Shown here in pieces: positions 9,199 to 18,684 of a DNA stretch of 64,000 nucleotides; the first letter of the stretch is position 1; each line of letters opens with the position of its first letter. The position numbers and the translations under genes are program-made. This stretch comes from Pseudomonas farsensis (GTDB taxonomy: Bacteria > Pseudomonadota > Gammaproteobacteria > Pseudomonadales > Pseudomonadaceae): NCBI RefSeq assembly GCF_014268805.2, contig NZ_JABWRF020000001.1, positions 1,932,001-1,996,000 of the forward strand. Reading direction: 5' to 3'. Under the pieces are notes generated by a model. That model saw only the letters and a program-made list of their open reading frames with translations, did not search any database and was not told where the DNA came from.

Positions 9199-10836
9199 TC
9201 AGGCGATGGCCGCGTCCACCAGCACTTGTGCTTCCTGGACCAACCGCGCCAAATGCGCTTCGTCGATGAAGCTTTCGGCGTAGATCTTGTAGATGTCCTC
9301 GGTACCCGATGGGCGCGCGGCGAACCAGCCGTTGGCGGTCATCACTTTCAAGCCACCAATTGCCTGGTTGTTGCCTGGCGCGTGGCTGAGGATCTGCTCG
9401 ATCGGCTCACCGGCAAGCTCGGTGGACTTCACCTGTTCCGGTGCAAGCTTGCTCAGCAGCGCTTTCTGCCGCGCATCGGCCTTGGCCTCGACGCGAGTGG
9501 CGTAGGGTTTGCCCAGCTTGGCAGTCAGTTCGGCGTAGATCTGGCTCGGGGTACGGCCAGTGCGTGCGGTCATTTCTGCCGCCAGCAGCGCCGGGATCAG
9601 CCCGTCCTTGTCAGTGGCCCACACCGAGCCGTCCTTACGCAGGAACGACGCACCGGCGCTTTCCTCGCCACCAAAGCCAAGCGAGCCCTCGAACAGGCCC
9701 TGGGCGAAAAACTTGAAGCCAACCGGCACTTCATACAGCTCACGCCCCAGCGCAGCAGTAACTCGGTCAATCAGGCCGCTGGATACCACGGTTTTGCCAA
9801 CCGCAGCGTCCGCGCGCCATTGCGGGCGATTGCGATACAGGTAATCGATAGCCACCGCCAGGTAGTTGTTCGGGGCCAGCAGGCCGTCCGCGGTAACGAT
9901 GCCGTGGCGATCATGGTCAGGGTCACAGGCGAAGGCCACATCGAAGCGCTCGCGCAGGCCGATCAAGCCTTGCATGGCGTAAGGCGAGGATGGGTCCATG
10001 CGAATCTGGCCGTCCCAGTCGACGCACATGAAGCGGAAGGTCGGGTCTACTTCGCTGTTGACCACTTCCAGATTCAACTGGTAGCGCTCGGCGATGGCCG
10101 CCCAGTAGCGCACGCCGGCGCCCCCCAAAGGGTCAACGCCCAGGCGCAGGTTGGCGCTACGAATCACATCAAAATCAATGACATTTTCCAGGTCGTTAAC
10201 GTAGTTGCTGACGTAGTCATGGCGTTGCGTGGTGGGGGCATCGAGCGCCTGCTGGTAGCCGATGCGTTTGACCCCGGCAAGGCCTGCGGCCAGCAGTTCG
10301 TTGGCCTTGGCCTCGACCCATTTGGTCACGTCGCTGTCGGCTGGGCCGCCATTGGGCGGGTTGTACTTGAAGCCACCGCTTTGCGGCGGGTTGTGCGAGG
10401 GAGTGATGACGATGCCATCGGCCAACCCACTGCTGCGGCCACGGTTATAGCAAAGGATGGCGTGGGAGACCGCTGGTGTTGGGGTGTACTCATCATCCTT
10501 GCTCAGCTTTACCTGCACGCCGTTGGCGGCAAGCACTTCCAGCGCGCTGGCAGCGGCTGGGGCCGACAACGCGTGGGTGTCGGCGCCGATGAACAGCGGG
10601 CCGTCGATGCCGTTCTGCTGGCGGTACAGGCAAATGGCCTGGGTGATCGCCAATACATGGTCTTCGTTGAAGCTCAGCTCGAACGAGGTGCCCCGGTGGC
10701 CGGAGGTGCCGAACGCCACGCGCTGGCTCGCCACGCCCGCGTCAGGGCGGCCGGTGTAGTAGGCGGTCAACAGGCGGGGAAGATCGACCAGCACACTGGC
10801 CGGAGCCGGCTTGCCTGCCAAAGGACTGAGCGTCAT
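9199..10836 (-). CDS. pgm: Phosphoglucomutase (alpha-D-glucose phosphate-specific)
   Basis: A 545-residue cytoplasmic enzyme interconverting glucose 1-phosphate and glucose 6-phosphate, feeding glycogen, trehalose and envelope sugar synthesis. The N-terminal FGTSGHRG motif, the phosphoserine loop [10 protein letters not shown], the metal loop CDPDHDRHG and the C-terminal RPSGTED phosphate loop are all present. Length matches E. coli Pgm. The ATG at 10836 ([19 protein letters not shown]) is chosen rather than an upstream in-frame codon that would overlap the helicase gene. Confidence 0.96.
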   Translation of the reverse strand: MTLSPLAGKPAPASVLVDLPRLLTAYYTGRPDAGVASQRVAFGTSGHRGTSFELSFNEDHVLAITQAICLYRQQNGIDGPLFIGADTHALSAPAAASALEVLAANGVQVKLSKDDEYTPTPAVSHAILCYNRGRSSGLADGIVITPSHNPPQSGGFKYNPPNGGPADSDVTKWVEAKANELLAAGLAGVKRIGYQQALDAPTTQRHDYVSNYVNDLENVIDFDVIRSANLRLGVDPLGGAGVRYWAAIAERYQLNLEVVNSEVDPTFRFMCVDWDGQIRMDPSSPYAMQGLIGLRERFDVAFACDPDHDRHGIVTADGLLAPNNYLAVAIDYLYRNRPQWRADAAVGKTVVSSGLIDRVTAALGRELYEVPVGFKFFAQGLFEGSLGFGGEESAGASFLRKDGSVWATDKDGLIPALLAAEMTARTGRTPSQIYAELTAKLGKPYATRVEAKADARQKALLSKLAPEQVKSTELAGEPIEQILSHAPGNNQAIGGLKVMTANGWFAARPSGTEDIYKIYAESFIDEAHLARLVQEAQVLVDAAIA

Positions 10837-10915
10837 GCAGAACCTCGAAATCAACGAATGTTGGGGTTGGAACACGCAGTGTACTGGGAGTTTCAATGCC
10901 AGGCGATGGCTGCGT

Positions 10916-13171
10916 TCAGGCGCATTGCCACCAGCTTGGGAACATCTGCCGCACCCGCGGCTCTGCAAAGCGCTCATCGATCAGCAGCAGCACGCCACGG
11001 TCATCGTCGCCACGGATTACCCGGCCCGCAGCCTGGATCACTTTGCGCACGCCAGGGTACAGGTACGCGTAGTCGAAACCGGCACCGAACTGGCGGCCCA
11101 GGCGCTGCTTGAACTGTTCGTTGACCGGGTTGACCTGCGGCAGACCGAGGGTTGCGACAAAGGCGCCAATCAGCCGCGTGCCAGGCAAGTCCACCCCCTC
11201 CCCAAAGGCACCGCCAAGCACGGCGAAACCTACGCCGCAGCCGTCGGGGGCGAAGCGTGCGAGAAACGCCTCGCGGCTGGCCTCATCCATGCCCCGCTCC
11301 TGGCGCCACTGCGGCAACTGCGGGTGGTGTTCGGCCAACAGCTGCGCCACCTGCTCCAGGTATTCGAAGCTGCTGAAAAACGCCAGGTAGTTGCCCGGCT
11401 GCTGCTGATATTGGCGGGCGATCAGCTGGACGATTGGCAACAACGAGGCCTGGCGCTGCTGGTAGCGGGTGGAAACCTCGCTGACGATGCGCACCTGCAA
11501 CTGCTCAGCGCGAAACGGTGCTGCGACCTCCAGCCAGGCAGTGTCAGCGGGCATGCCTAGCAAGTCGCTGTAGAAATGCCGTGGGTTCAGGGTTGCCGAA
11601 AACAGCGTGACACTGCGCGCCGCCGCCATGCGCGGGGCCAGCAAGCGCGCCGGCACCACGTTGCGCAGGCACAAGGTGGCCAAGCGCCGGCCACGGCTGG
11701 CACTGCGCTGGCTGATATCGAAGATGAAATGCTCGTCGAACAGTTCCGCCACGCGGCTGAACTGCAAGGCCTGGAAGAAGAACTCCAGCACCTTGGGCTC
11801 GACCTCAGCCGGTGCCTGGTTCATGCGTTCCTGAATCAGCCCGATGCATTGCTGCAGCGCCCGTAGAAAGGCCTCTGGCAGTTGCTCGCAGGCTTGATAC
11901 GGCGCCACTTGCGCCTTGTACAGGGCGTTCCACTGGCGATTTAAACGGTCCAGTGCGCTGCCAAGCCCGGCAGGCTTGCTTTGGCGCAGGGCCAACAGTT
12001 GGGCTTGATCAAAGTTTGCGCTGTACATCTGCCGGCCGCGTTCGACCAGGTTGTGCGCCTCGTCCACCAGTACCGCTGTGCGCCACTGGTTTACCTGGGC
12101 CAGGCCAAACAGTAATGCATGGGTATCGAAGTAGTAGTTGTAGTCGGCCACCAGCAGGTCAACCCAGCGCGCCATCTCCTGCCCCAGGTAATACGGGCAC
12201 ACCTGGTGCGCCAACGCGACTTCGCGTAGCGCTGCGCGGTCCAGCACCAGCACCTGGGCGGCGGCCTCGCGGGCTGCGGGCAAGCGGTCGTAGAAGCCTT
12301 TGGCCAGCGGGCAGGATTCGCCATGGCAGGCGTTTTCAGGGTGCTCGCAGGCTTTGTCGCGGGCGATCAGCTCAAGGGTGCGCAGCGCAGGTTGCGGGCA
12401 GGCGCCAGTCAGCTTGCGCAGGGAATCCAGCGCAAGCGCGCGGCCTGGGGTTTTAGCAGTCAGAAAAAACAGTTTGTCGAGCTGTTGCGGCACCATCGCC
12501 TTGAGCAGCGGGAACAAGGTGCCGAGGGTCTTGCCAATGCCGGTACTGGCCTGGGCCATCAGGCAGCGCCCAGTGCTTACCGCCTTGTAGAGGGTTTCGG
12601 CCAATTGCCGTTGGCCTTGGCGGAACTCGGGGTATGGGAAGCGCAGTGCTTGCAGGCCGAGATTGCGCTCGGCCAAGCGCTGTTCCTGTGCCTGGGCCCA
12701 GGCCAGAAAGCGCTCGCACTGCAGTTCGAAAAACAGCTGCAGCTCAGCGGCGCTATGGTGCTCACTGATCACCGTCTGCGCATCACTGTCGACATCCAGG
12801 TACACCAGCGCCACCTCGATGTGCTCAAGCTGGCGGGTTTGGCACAGCAGCCAGGCATAGACCTTGGCCTGGGCCCAATGCAGCTGGCGATGGTTGGCAG
12901 GTTGGCGGGCCAGGTCGCCACGGTGGGTCTTTATCTCTTCGAGGCGGTTGCAGGCTGGATCGTAGCCGTCGGCCCGGCCGCGCACCCGCAGGCTTTGATA
13001 GTGCCCCTCCAGCGCGACTTCGGCCTCGTAGCCGGCGGCACGTCGCGCCACCACCCGGCGATGGCCGGCGATGCCTTCCTGTGCGGTGGGCGACGGGGTA
13101 AAGCGCAGGTCGAGGTCGCCGACCTTGGCGCTGAACTCGCACAGCGCGCGCACCGCAACGGTATAGCTCAA
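10916..13171 (-). CDS. PD-(D/E)XK nuclease-DinG/XPD-like helicase fusion
   Basis: About 751 residues. The N-terminal ~190 residues look like a PD-(D/E)XK nuclease (GRADGYDP... LEEIKTHRG). The rest is an XPD/DinG-type superfamily 2 helicase with Walker A (ASTGIGKT, ~208-215), a cysteine cluster likely to bind an Fe-S cluster ([13 protein letters not shown] with a later CPYY), a DEAH box ([12 protein letters not shown]) and a C-terminal motif VI region ([14 protein letters not shown]). The likely start is a TTG whose bases overlap the TGA of the upstream nuclease gene ([13 protein letters not shown]), showing coupling. A GTG a few codons later is possible. Probably a DNA-repair helicase acting with the FAN1-like nuclease. 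Confidence 0.85.
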   Translation of the reverse strand: MSYTVAVRALCEFSAKVGDLDLRFTPSPTAQEGIAGHRRVVARRAAGYEAEVALEGHYQSLRVRGRADGYDPACNRLEEIKTHRGDLARQPANHRQLHWAQAKVYAWLLCQTRQLEHIEVALVYLDVDSDAQTVISEHHSAAELQLFFELQCERFLAWAQAQEQRLAERNLGLQALRFPYPEFRQGQRQLAETLYKAVSTGRCLMAQASTGIGKTLGTLFPLLKAMVPQQLDKLFFLTAKTPGRALALDSLRKLTGACPQPALRTLELIARDKACEHPENACHGESCPLAKGFYDRLPAAREAAAQVLVLDRAALREVALAHQVCPYYLGQEMARWVDLLVADYNYYFDTHALLFGLAQVNQWRTAVLVDEAHNLVERGRQMYSANFDQAQLLALRQSKPAGLGSALDRLNRQWNALYKAQVAPYQACEQLPEAFLRALQQCIGLIQERMNQAPAEVEPKVLEFFFQALQFSRVAELFDEHFIFDISQRSASRGRRLATLCLRNVVPARLLAPRMAAARSVTLFSATLNPRHFYSDLLGMPADTAWLEVAAPFRAEQLQVRIVSEVSTRYQQRQASLLPIVQLIARQYQQQPGNYLAFFSSFEYLEQVAQLLAEHHPQLPQWRQERGMDEASREAFLARFAPDGCGVGFAVLGGAFGEGVDLPGTRLIGAFVATLGLPQVNPVNEQFKQRLGRQFGAGFDYAYLYPGVRKVIQAAGRVIRGDDDRGVLLLIDERFAEPRVRQMFPSWWQCA

Positions 13172-14817
13172 GCCGCCGCCTGCCAGCGCACATGGCAAAC
13201 CGCCACGGGCAACCCATGCTGCTGGCAGAACTCCAGCCAACGCAGTTGGTTGTCCTGCAGGCGGTCGCCAGGCCCTTTGACCTCGACCATGCGGTAGCGG
13301 CCTTCACCCGGCCAGAATTGAATCAGGTCGGGCATGCCAGCGCGGTTGTTGCGTATATCCTGCAGCAGCCGTTCGAAACAGGCTTTAAGGTGCGCCGCCG
13401 GCAGGCAATCCAGGGCGTGGTCGAGCAACTGGTCTTCGAGCATCTGCCAGAACACGAAGGGCGATTGCAGGCCCTGCTTGGCGCCCCGGCAGGCGCGGAT
13501 GGCGTCGCGGTAGCTGCCGTCGTCCAGGCGCGCGAAACACTGTGCGAACAAATCGGCACGGCGCTGCTGAAAGTCGGCGTCATACAGATCTTGAGGCCCG
13601 GCCTGAAAAGGGTGGAAGAACGCGCCCGGCAGGGGCGCGAAGATCGCCTCCCAGCACAGCAGGCCAAACAGGCTGTTGAACAGCGTGTTTTCAACATAAT
13701 GTGCGGCGCCGCCCTGCCCTTGCAGGTGCACGCGCACCGCCTCCTCTACGCCTAACGCAGCCAGCTCGGCCGGTAACTGCAACTCGATCACCTCGACCGC
13801 TGCGTTACGCCGGCGGGGCCGTGGCGGCCCGCCGAGTTTGCGCGCCAGGCGCGGCAACATGCGCTCCAATGCCTGGCGTTCCAAGGGGTTGGCCGGCGCG
13901 CCAGCCATGCTTTGCGCCAGGGCATGGGCTTGGGGCCACTGCTCACTGCGTTCGAATACCCGCACCTGGCGGATACGCGCCTCAGGGTGGTCGCATGCGC
14001 TGTAGATGCTCAGTGCCAACGCCCAGTCGGCCCGCCGTTCGCAATGCTGACCGAGGGCAAACAGCACCCGTGAGCGGCGCCGGGCCAGCCACGGGTTTTG
14101 GCTGTCCAGGCCCTCCAGCAAGGCCAGCAGCGTCGCGGGTGGCTCGCCCTGCTCCAGGCGCTCGGCGCACTGGTGCAGGGCCATGGCAAGGTCCACCTCG
14201 GCGCGAGCACGCAACGCCCGTGAGCTATCACTGAAGGCCACCTGCTCGTAGCGCCAGACACCCAGGTCGGCCAGCACGAACTCGTGCCAGTCCTGATACA
14301 GGTTGCCGAAAAAAAGTAGCCGTAGCCGATCACACAGGGGCTGCAAGCGCCATTGCACGATCTGCACCTTGAAGCCTGGAAACCACTCGGCCAAAGGGCG
14401 AGGAGCAAGCGCCAGGGCCTGCAACTGCTCAAGCAGCTCGGCCTTGCCGGCCCGAGGCCGCTGCAACCGACCGGCAAAACAGCTGACCAGCTCGTCCTTG
14501 CGCAGCAACGCCCACAGTTGCTCGACCGACAGCGGCGCCTGTGCGTCGACCCAGCCCAATGCCAACAATGGTGCCAACGCTACATGCACATCGCCAACCT
14601 CGGCGTAGTCGAGCTTGTCGCTGCGAAACAGCTCGCCCTTGCGCATGACCATCCGCACCAACAGGGCCTGCGAAGGCGCCGGCAGCGTGGCGAAAGTATG
14701 CATGAACGCCTGCTCCGTGGCATCGAGCAGGTCGGCATAGCGTTGCTCGACCCAGCCCAGCACCTGGCGGAAGTTGTGCAGGTAATACAGCGGGTCGTCG
14801 ACGGAATGGGCGATCAC
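13168..14817 (-). CDS. FAN1-like VRR-NUC structure-specific nuclease
   Basis: About 549 residues. The C-terminal VRR-NUC domain is clear: GMPDLIQFWPGEGRYRMVEVKGPGD supplies the PD...EVK metal-binding core, followed by QLRWLEFCQQHGLPVAVCHV. The N-terminal part (VDDPLYYLHNFRQVLGWVEQR) and the helical middle match the bacterial FAN1 layout (SAP, TPR-like and nuclease domains), as known from a P. aeruginosa homologue. FAN1 cuts branched DNA and helps repair interstrand crosslinks. The GTG at 14817 is preferred: an upstream GTG at 14892 would place a LexA box inside the gene. It is coupled to the helicase gene. Confidence 0.88.
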   Translation of the reverse strand: MIAHSVDDPLYYLHNFRQVLGWVEQRYADLLDATEQAFMHTFATLPAPSQALLVRMVMRKGELFRSDKLDYAEVGDVHVALAPLLALGWVDAQAPLSVEQLWALLRKDELVSCFAGRLQRPRAGKAELLEQLQALALAPRPLAEWFPGFKVQIVQWRLQPLCDRLRLLFFGNLYQDWHEFVLADLGVWRYEQVAFSDSSRALRARAEVDLAMALHQCAERLEQGEPPATLLALLEGLDSQNPWLARRRSRVLFALGQHCERRADWALALSIYSACDHPEARIRQVRVFERSEQWPQAHALAQSMAGAPANPLERQALERMLPRLARKLGGPPRPRRRNAAVEVIELQLPAELAALGVEEAVRVHLQGQGGAAHYVENTLFNSLFGLLCWEAIFAPLPGAFFHPFQAGPQDLYDADFQQRRADLFAQCFARLDDGSYRDAIRACRGAKQGLQSPFVFWQMLEDQLLDHALDCLPAAHLKACFERLLQDIRNNRAGMPDLIQFWPGEGRYRMVEVKGPGDRLQDNQLRWLEFCQQHGLPVAVCHVRWQAAA

Positions 14818-14845
14818 AGGGCAAAGTCGGGCAAGGAAACGGGTA

Positions 14846-14861
14846 CTGTTTATACATACAG
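14846..14861 (-). promoter_or_regulatory. LexA (SOS) box
   Basis: Read on the minus strand the site is CTGTATGTATAAACAG, a match to the CTGT-N8-ACAG LexA box used by E. coli and by LexA1 of P. putida. It begins 28 bp upstream of the proposed GTG start of the FAN1-like gene, where it could overlap the promoter, so the nuclease-helicase pair is probably induced by DNA damage. Confidence 0.75.
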
Positions 14862-14989
14862 ATACCCGCCCAGGACAAGGGCCACGGATCACATCGGATG
14901 AACGGGCCCTTAACAGGAACGAGCCTGATCAGCAGAGGTAAGAACCCGAGCGTACGTGAAATCTGTCAAAGTTCGGCTAGGCAGGTTAC

Positions 14990-15020
14990 CCAGAATTCGC
15001 GCAGAAACGCGAAATTCTGG
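14990..15020. terminator. Hairpin downstream of chrA
   Basis: CCAGAATTCGCG and CGCGAAATTCTGG form a stem with one bulged A, just after the chrA stop. No T-tract follows in the direction of chrA transcription, so termination here is only a suggestion. Confidence 0.4.
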
Positions 15021-15034
15021 CGCAGTCTCTGGTT

Positions 15035-16405
15035 TCATATACCCATCATGTGAACTGCAAGGCCGGCCAGTGCGCAGGCGAACAGCACCTGGATCACACC
15101 TCGCTTGAAGCGAAACAACGCAAACGCAGCGGTAACCGTGATCACTGAAGCAGGCCAGTCAAATGCCCCATCGAAGCCTTTTGGCCAAAGCACGTGGTAA
15201 CCGAAGAACATGGCGAGGTTCAGGATCACCCCCACCACCGCGGCGGTGATGCCTGTAAGCGGGGCGGTGAATTTCATCTCGTTGTGGGTCGACTCCACGA
15301 GTGGGCCGCCAGCAAGGATGAAGATGAACGACGGCAGAAAGGTGAACCAAGTGACGAGACTCGCTGCGACTGCGCCGGCAAGGAGTGGGTGTTCAGCACC
15401 GAACATCGGATGGAGGTAGCCACCGACAAAGCCAACGAAGGCAACCACCATGATCAATGGCCCTGGTGTGGTTTCCCCTAAGGCGAGGCCGTCGATCATC
15501 TGGGTGGGTGACAGCCACCCATAGTGCCCGACAGCCCCTTGGTAGACATAAGGCAACACCGCATATGCGCCACCGAACGTCATCAGTGCAGCTTTGGTGA
15601 AGAACCAGCCCATTTGCGTCAAGCTGCCACTCCAGCCAAACGCCAGGGTCAGCAGCCCCATAGGCAGTACCCACAGCCCGGCACCGACCAGCAGCAGGCG
15701 CAGCAGACGCCCCGAGCTGAAGCGGGCATGCTCGGGAGGTAGGGTGTCGTCATCGATCAGCGCCGGGCCAAAGCGGTTGTTCGCAGCCCCATGGCCACCA
15801 CCGATGACGAATTTGCCTGGGGCGAAGCGACCGCCTGTGTAGCCAGTGATAGCGGCGACCAGCACGATAACGGAAAATGGCACATTGAAGGCGAAGATGG
15901 CCACGAACGAAGCCCCCGCCATGGCCCACAGCCAGCCATTCTTCAGCGCTCGCGATCCAATTCGGTGGGCTGCATGGATGACAATGGCCGTGACTGCCGG
16001 CTTGATGCCATAAAAGATCCCCGCGACTACCGGTACCTCGCCAAAGGCGACGTAGGCCCAGGACAAACCGATCAGGATGAACAGCGAAGGCAGCACGAAC
16101 AATGCACCCGCAATCACCCCACCCCAGGTGCGGTGCATAAGCCAGCCGATGTAGGTGGCGAGCTGCTGCGCCTCAGGGCCAGGTAACAACATGCAGTAGT
16201 TCAGTGCGTGCAGAAACCGCTTCTCGCTGATCCAGCGGCGACGCTCGACCAGCTCCTGGTGCATGATCGAGATCTGCCCGGCGGGCCCGCCAAAGCTGAT
16301 GAAGCCCAGCTTGAGCCAAAACAGAAACGCTTCAAACATGCCAATCGGCTGCTGAGCCGCTGGCGATGGCGGCTGCCTGCTCACAGTGGGGCTGGTATCA
16401 GCCAT
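15035..16405 (-). CDS. chrA: Chromate transporter ChrA
   Basis: A 456-residue inner-membrane chromate efflux protein of the CHR superfamily, long (bidomain) type. Each half has the CHR signature: FISFGGPAGQISIMHQELV with LPGPEAQQLATYIGW in the first, and MTFGGAYAVLPYVYQ with LGETTPGPLIMVVAFVGF in the second. The ATG at 16405 has GAGGAAA eight bases upstream, which decides it over a start at 16420. It follows the cytochrome b561 gene by ~190 bp on the same strand. Chromate is the known family substrate, and resistance here is inferred. Confidence 0.93.
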   Translation of the reverse strand: MADTSPTVSRQPPSPAAQQPIGMFEAFLFWLKLGFISFGGPAGQISIMHQELVERRRWISEKRFLHALNYCMLLPGPEAQQLATYIGWLMHRTWGGVIAGALFVLPSLFILIGLSWAYVAFGEVPVVAGIFYGIKPAVTAIVIHAAHRIGSRALKNGWLWAMAGASFVAIFAFNVPFSVIVLVAAITGYTGGRFAPGKFVIGGGHGAANNRFGPALIDDDTLPPEHARFSSGRLLRLLLVGAGLWVLPMGLLTLAFGWSGSLTQMGWFFTKAALMTFGGAYAVLPYVYQGAVGHYGWLSPTQMIDGLALGETTPGPLIMVVAFVGFVGGYLHPMFGAEHPLLAGAVAASLVTWFTFLPSFIFILAGGPLVESTHNEMKFTAPLTGITAAVVGVILNLAMFFGYHVLWPKGFDGAFDWPASVITVTAAFALFRFKRGVIQVLFACALAGLAVHMMGI

Positions 16406-16597
16406 GGTGTTTTTCCTCACTCACAGAAGCGCTTAGCTGGGCCTGGAAAAAGGCCTTCTGCGACCGTTGTCAGTCGCCATCGCGAAAGCGTCCTCTCAAA
16501 CCTGCGATGACATATCGCCGGAAAATGCAGCAGGATAGCTTGCTCCACATGACAGCGCGATCAGGCCCGGCGTGAGTCCCGCTGATCGACACCTTTG

Positions 16598-17158
16598 TCA
16601 TTGCGCTGCGCTTGAACTTGGCAGCATGCGCTTGAGGGTGTTGTCCTTGATCAAATAATGGTGCGCAAGCCCTGCACAGGCATGAAGCCCGATCAAGGCG
16701 TACCCGGCGTTGCCAATGAGCTCATGCCAGTCCTTCAGCGTCCTGGCCAATGCTGGATCGACAGACAGCGGCGAAGGCAGAATCACGCCCCAGTACGGCA
16801 CTGGTTTACCCGCAACGCCCAGCATCAGCCAGGCCAATAGTGGCGTGACGATCATCAAACCATACAAGGCCAGGTGGGTGACGCTGGCCATCGCCGTCTG
16901 CCAGGCAGGTGGCTTGGGCAGAATGGGAGGACGTGGGCTAAGCCGACCAATCAGGCGTACCCATACCAATGCAAATACGGCGATCCCCATCAGCGCATGA
17001 AACCCAAGCAATGGGCTCTTCAGTGCGCTGCCTCTCGGCAATGCGCCACGCAATTCGATGCAGGCATAAATGCCGATGAACAAGATGACCATGCTCCAGT
17101 GCATGATGATGGACAGGCGACCATATCGGTCAGTACTTGAACCGCGCTTCATCTCCAT
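16598..17158 (-). CDS. Cytochrome b561 (CybB-like)
   Basis: A 186-residue, four-helix inner-membrane cytochrome b561. Likely haem-ligand histidines fall in helix positions typical of the family (IIMHWSMVILF, GFHALMGIAVF, and HELIGNAGYALIGLHACAGLAHHY). Such proteins pass electrons from the quinone pool, for example to oxygen or superoxide. The ATG at 17158 follows GAGG. About 93 bp upstream is a PmrA/QseB-like direct repeat, so it may belong to the regulon of the adjacent two-component system. Its 3' neighbour is chrA. Confidence 0.92.
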   Translation of the reverse strand: MEMKRGSSTDRYGRLSIIMHWSMVILFIGIYACIELRGALPRGSALKSPLLGFHALMGIAVFALVWVRLIGRLSPRPPILPKPPAWQTAMASVTHLALYGLMIVTPLLAWLMLGVAGKPVPYWGVILPSPLSVDPALARTLKDWHELIGNAGYALIGLHACAGLAHHYLIKDNTLKRMLPSSSAAQ

Positions 17159-17250
17159 GGCCTCGCACAATTAGAGGGATATCCGTTGCCATAAGGCGCG
17201 ATGGAGGAGCCATTCCCGGCAACCGGACAGTGTCAGGTTGCAGGCTTAAG

Positions 17251-17267
17251 CTTAAGGAAGTCTGAAG
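17251..17267. promoter_or_regulatory. PmrA/QseB-like response-regulator box upstream of cytochrome b561
   Basis: CTTAAG-GAAGT-CTGAAG is a direct repeat of two 6-mers separated by 5 bp, the layout used by OmpR-family regulators of the PmrA/QseB group. An additional CTTAAG abuts it at 17245-17250. It sits 93 bp upstream of the cytochrome b561 start, in the gap after the sensor kinase gene, and matches the box before the haemolysin-family operon at 23647. Confidence 0.55.
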
Positions 17268-17319
17268 TGGCCAGCGTCAGCTGCCGTTTGCATGACCGTC
17301 AGCGCCTGGGCTGGAGCGT

Positions 17320-18684
17320 TCAGGTCGCTGGAAAAAGCAAAGTGGCGGCTAGCCCGCCGCTTGCCCGGTTGTCCAGGCGCACCTGCCCGCCCAGCCGCTC
17401 GACGATGGTCGCTACGATGGAGAGCCCAAGGCCTGCACCATTTGGGCTGTTACGGCTGTAAAAACGCTCGAACACCCGCGACAGGCTCGCCTCATCGATA
17501 CCCGGCCCCTCATCCTCGACTACCAGCTTGAAGTGATTGCCCTGGCGCCTGAGTGACACGGTGATGCGGCCGGCCGGCGGGGAATGCTCTACCGCGTTGG
17601 ACACAAGGTTCTGCAGCGCGATGCCCAGAGCGCCGGCATCGATCGCCAGGAGATGATCGCCTTCACCGATATCCAGTGAAGGCTCCAGGCCTCGGTCCAG
17701 TATCCATGGGGTCAGGTCAGCCAAGGTGTCGGTGACTACTGCGGCCAAGTCGACCTGTGTACTCGCGCGCTGCCCCAGCCTTGGTTCCACACGGGCGAGC
17801 GTCAGTAACTGATTGACCACCCGGGTGAGCCGGTCGACCCCGCCCATTAGAAAGCCCAGCGCCTTTTGCCGCTCGGCATCGTTGCTGGCTTCCAGCGCGT
17901 TCTGCGCATGCAGACGCAAAACGGCCAGGGGTGTACGCATTTCGTGGGCGGCATCGGCGATAAACCGATGTTCACGCCGCAGCAGGTCCTCGATCTGTGC
18001 CAGCAAGCGATTGATGGCCGCTTGCATGGGCTCCAGCTCCGAGGGTAGCGGCACCAGTTGCAACGGTTCCAGCGAGTCGGCGTGGCGCCCGCGGATGACA
18101 TCGGCCATGTTCTGCAAGGGCCGCAGCCCCCAGCCAATCGCGGCCCAGACCAACAGCGCTAAAGCCAGGCTGCCGAGCAGGAACGGGAACAGGGTGTGGC
18201 GCACGATGCGGTCGATCAGGTCGTAGCGGACATCGTCGCGCTCGCCTACCCAGATCACCCAGTGCCGTTCGGGTACTGGCAGCACGAAACCGCGCCACTG
18301 CTCGCCATCACTGGAAAAGTCGTAGAAACCGGGAACCGTCGGTGTTGGGTCGATGGTCGGCGCACTGGGTGTATGCACCAGCAGGCCAGCGTCGTCCTGC
18401 CAGACCTGGAAGGCTAGCTTGCTTTCATAAGGGTGGCCCACTTGGTGTCGCCCAGCCTTGCCCAAGGCGTCGTTGAACGCTTGGTACAGCATCTCACGCG
18501 CACCATCCTGCACCGGCATGCTCATGACACCCTGCAGCAGGCGGGCGTTCTGGGCGAGATGGGCGTCATACACCTCGTTAATTTCGCGGCGGCTGTCGTG
18601 GTAGTTGTACAAGGCAAGCAAGCCGGTGCCGATCAGCAACAACAGCATCACCCGCCACAGGGTGCGTTGGCGCAGCGAGTTCAT
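17320..18684 (-). CDS. Two-component sensor histidine kinase (QseC/PmrB-like)
   Basis: A 454-residue inner-membrane sensor kinase. TM1 lies at ~11-27, a ~130-residue periplasmic region follows, and TM2 at ~170-190 leads into a HAMP-like linker. The phosphoacceptor motif is DAAHEMRTPLAVLR (HisKA), and the ATPase domain has NLVSNAVEHSP (N box), DEGPGID (G1) and GAGLGLSIV (G2). The start overlaps the response regulator stop by 4 bp. The periplasmic domain resembles QseC-type two-component sensor N-termini. The ligand is unknown. Confidence 0.92.
   Translation of the reverse strand: MNSLRQRTLWRVMLLLLIGTGLLALYNYHDSRREINEVYDAHLAQNARLLQGVMSMPVQDGAREMLYQAFNDALGKAGRHQVGHPYESKLAFQVWQDDAGLLVHTPSAPTIDPTPTVPGFYDFSSDGEQWRGFVLPVPERHWVIWVGERDDVRYDLIDRIVRHTLFPFLLGSLALALLVWAAIGWGLRPLQNMADVIRGRHADSLEPLQLVPLPSELEPMQAAINRLLAQIEDLLRREHRFIADAAHEMRTPLAVLRLHAQNALEASNDAERQKALGFLMGGVDRLTRVVNQLLTLARVEPRLGQRASTQVDLAAVVTDTLADLTPWILDRGLEPSLDIGEGDHLLAIDAGALGIALQNLVSNAVEHSPPAGRITVSLRRQGNHFKLVVEDEGPGIDEASLSRVFERFYSRNSPNGAGLGLSIVATIVERLGGQVRLDNRASGGLAATLLFPAT

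Noticed and set aside
9082..11112. Long plus-strand open frame (676 codons) across pgm and helicase
   Set aside because: It lies antisense to two well supported genes, has low-complexity composition and no recognisable domain. Such mirror frames are common in GC-rich DNA.
14817..14892. N-terminal extension of the FAN1-like protein to the GTG at 14892
   Set aside because: It would place the LexA box within the coding region and adds residues unlike family N-termini.
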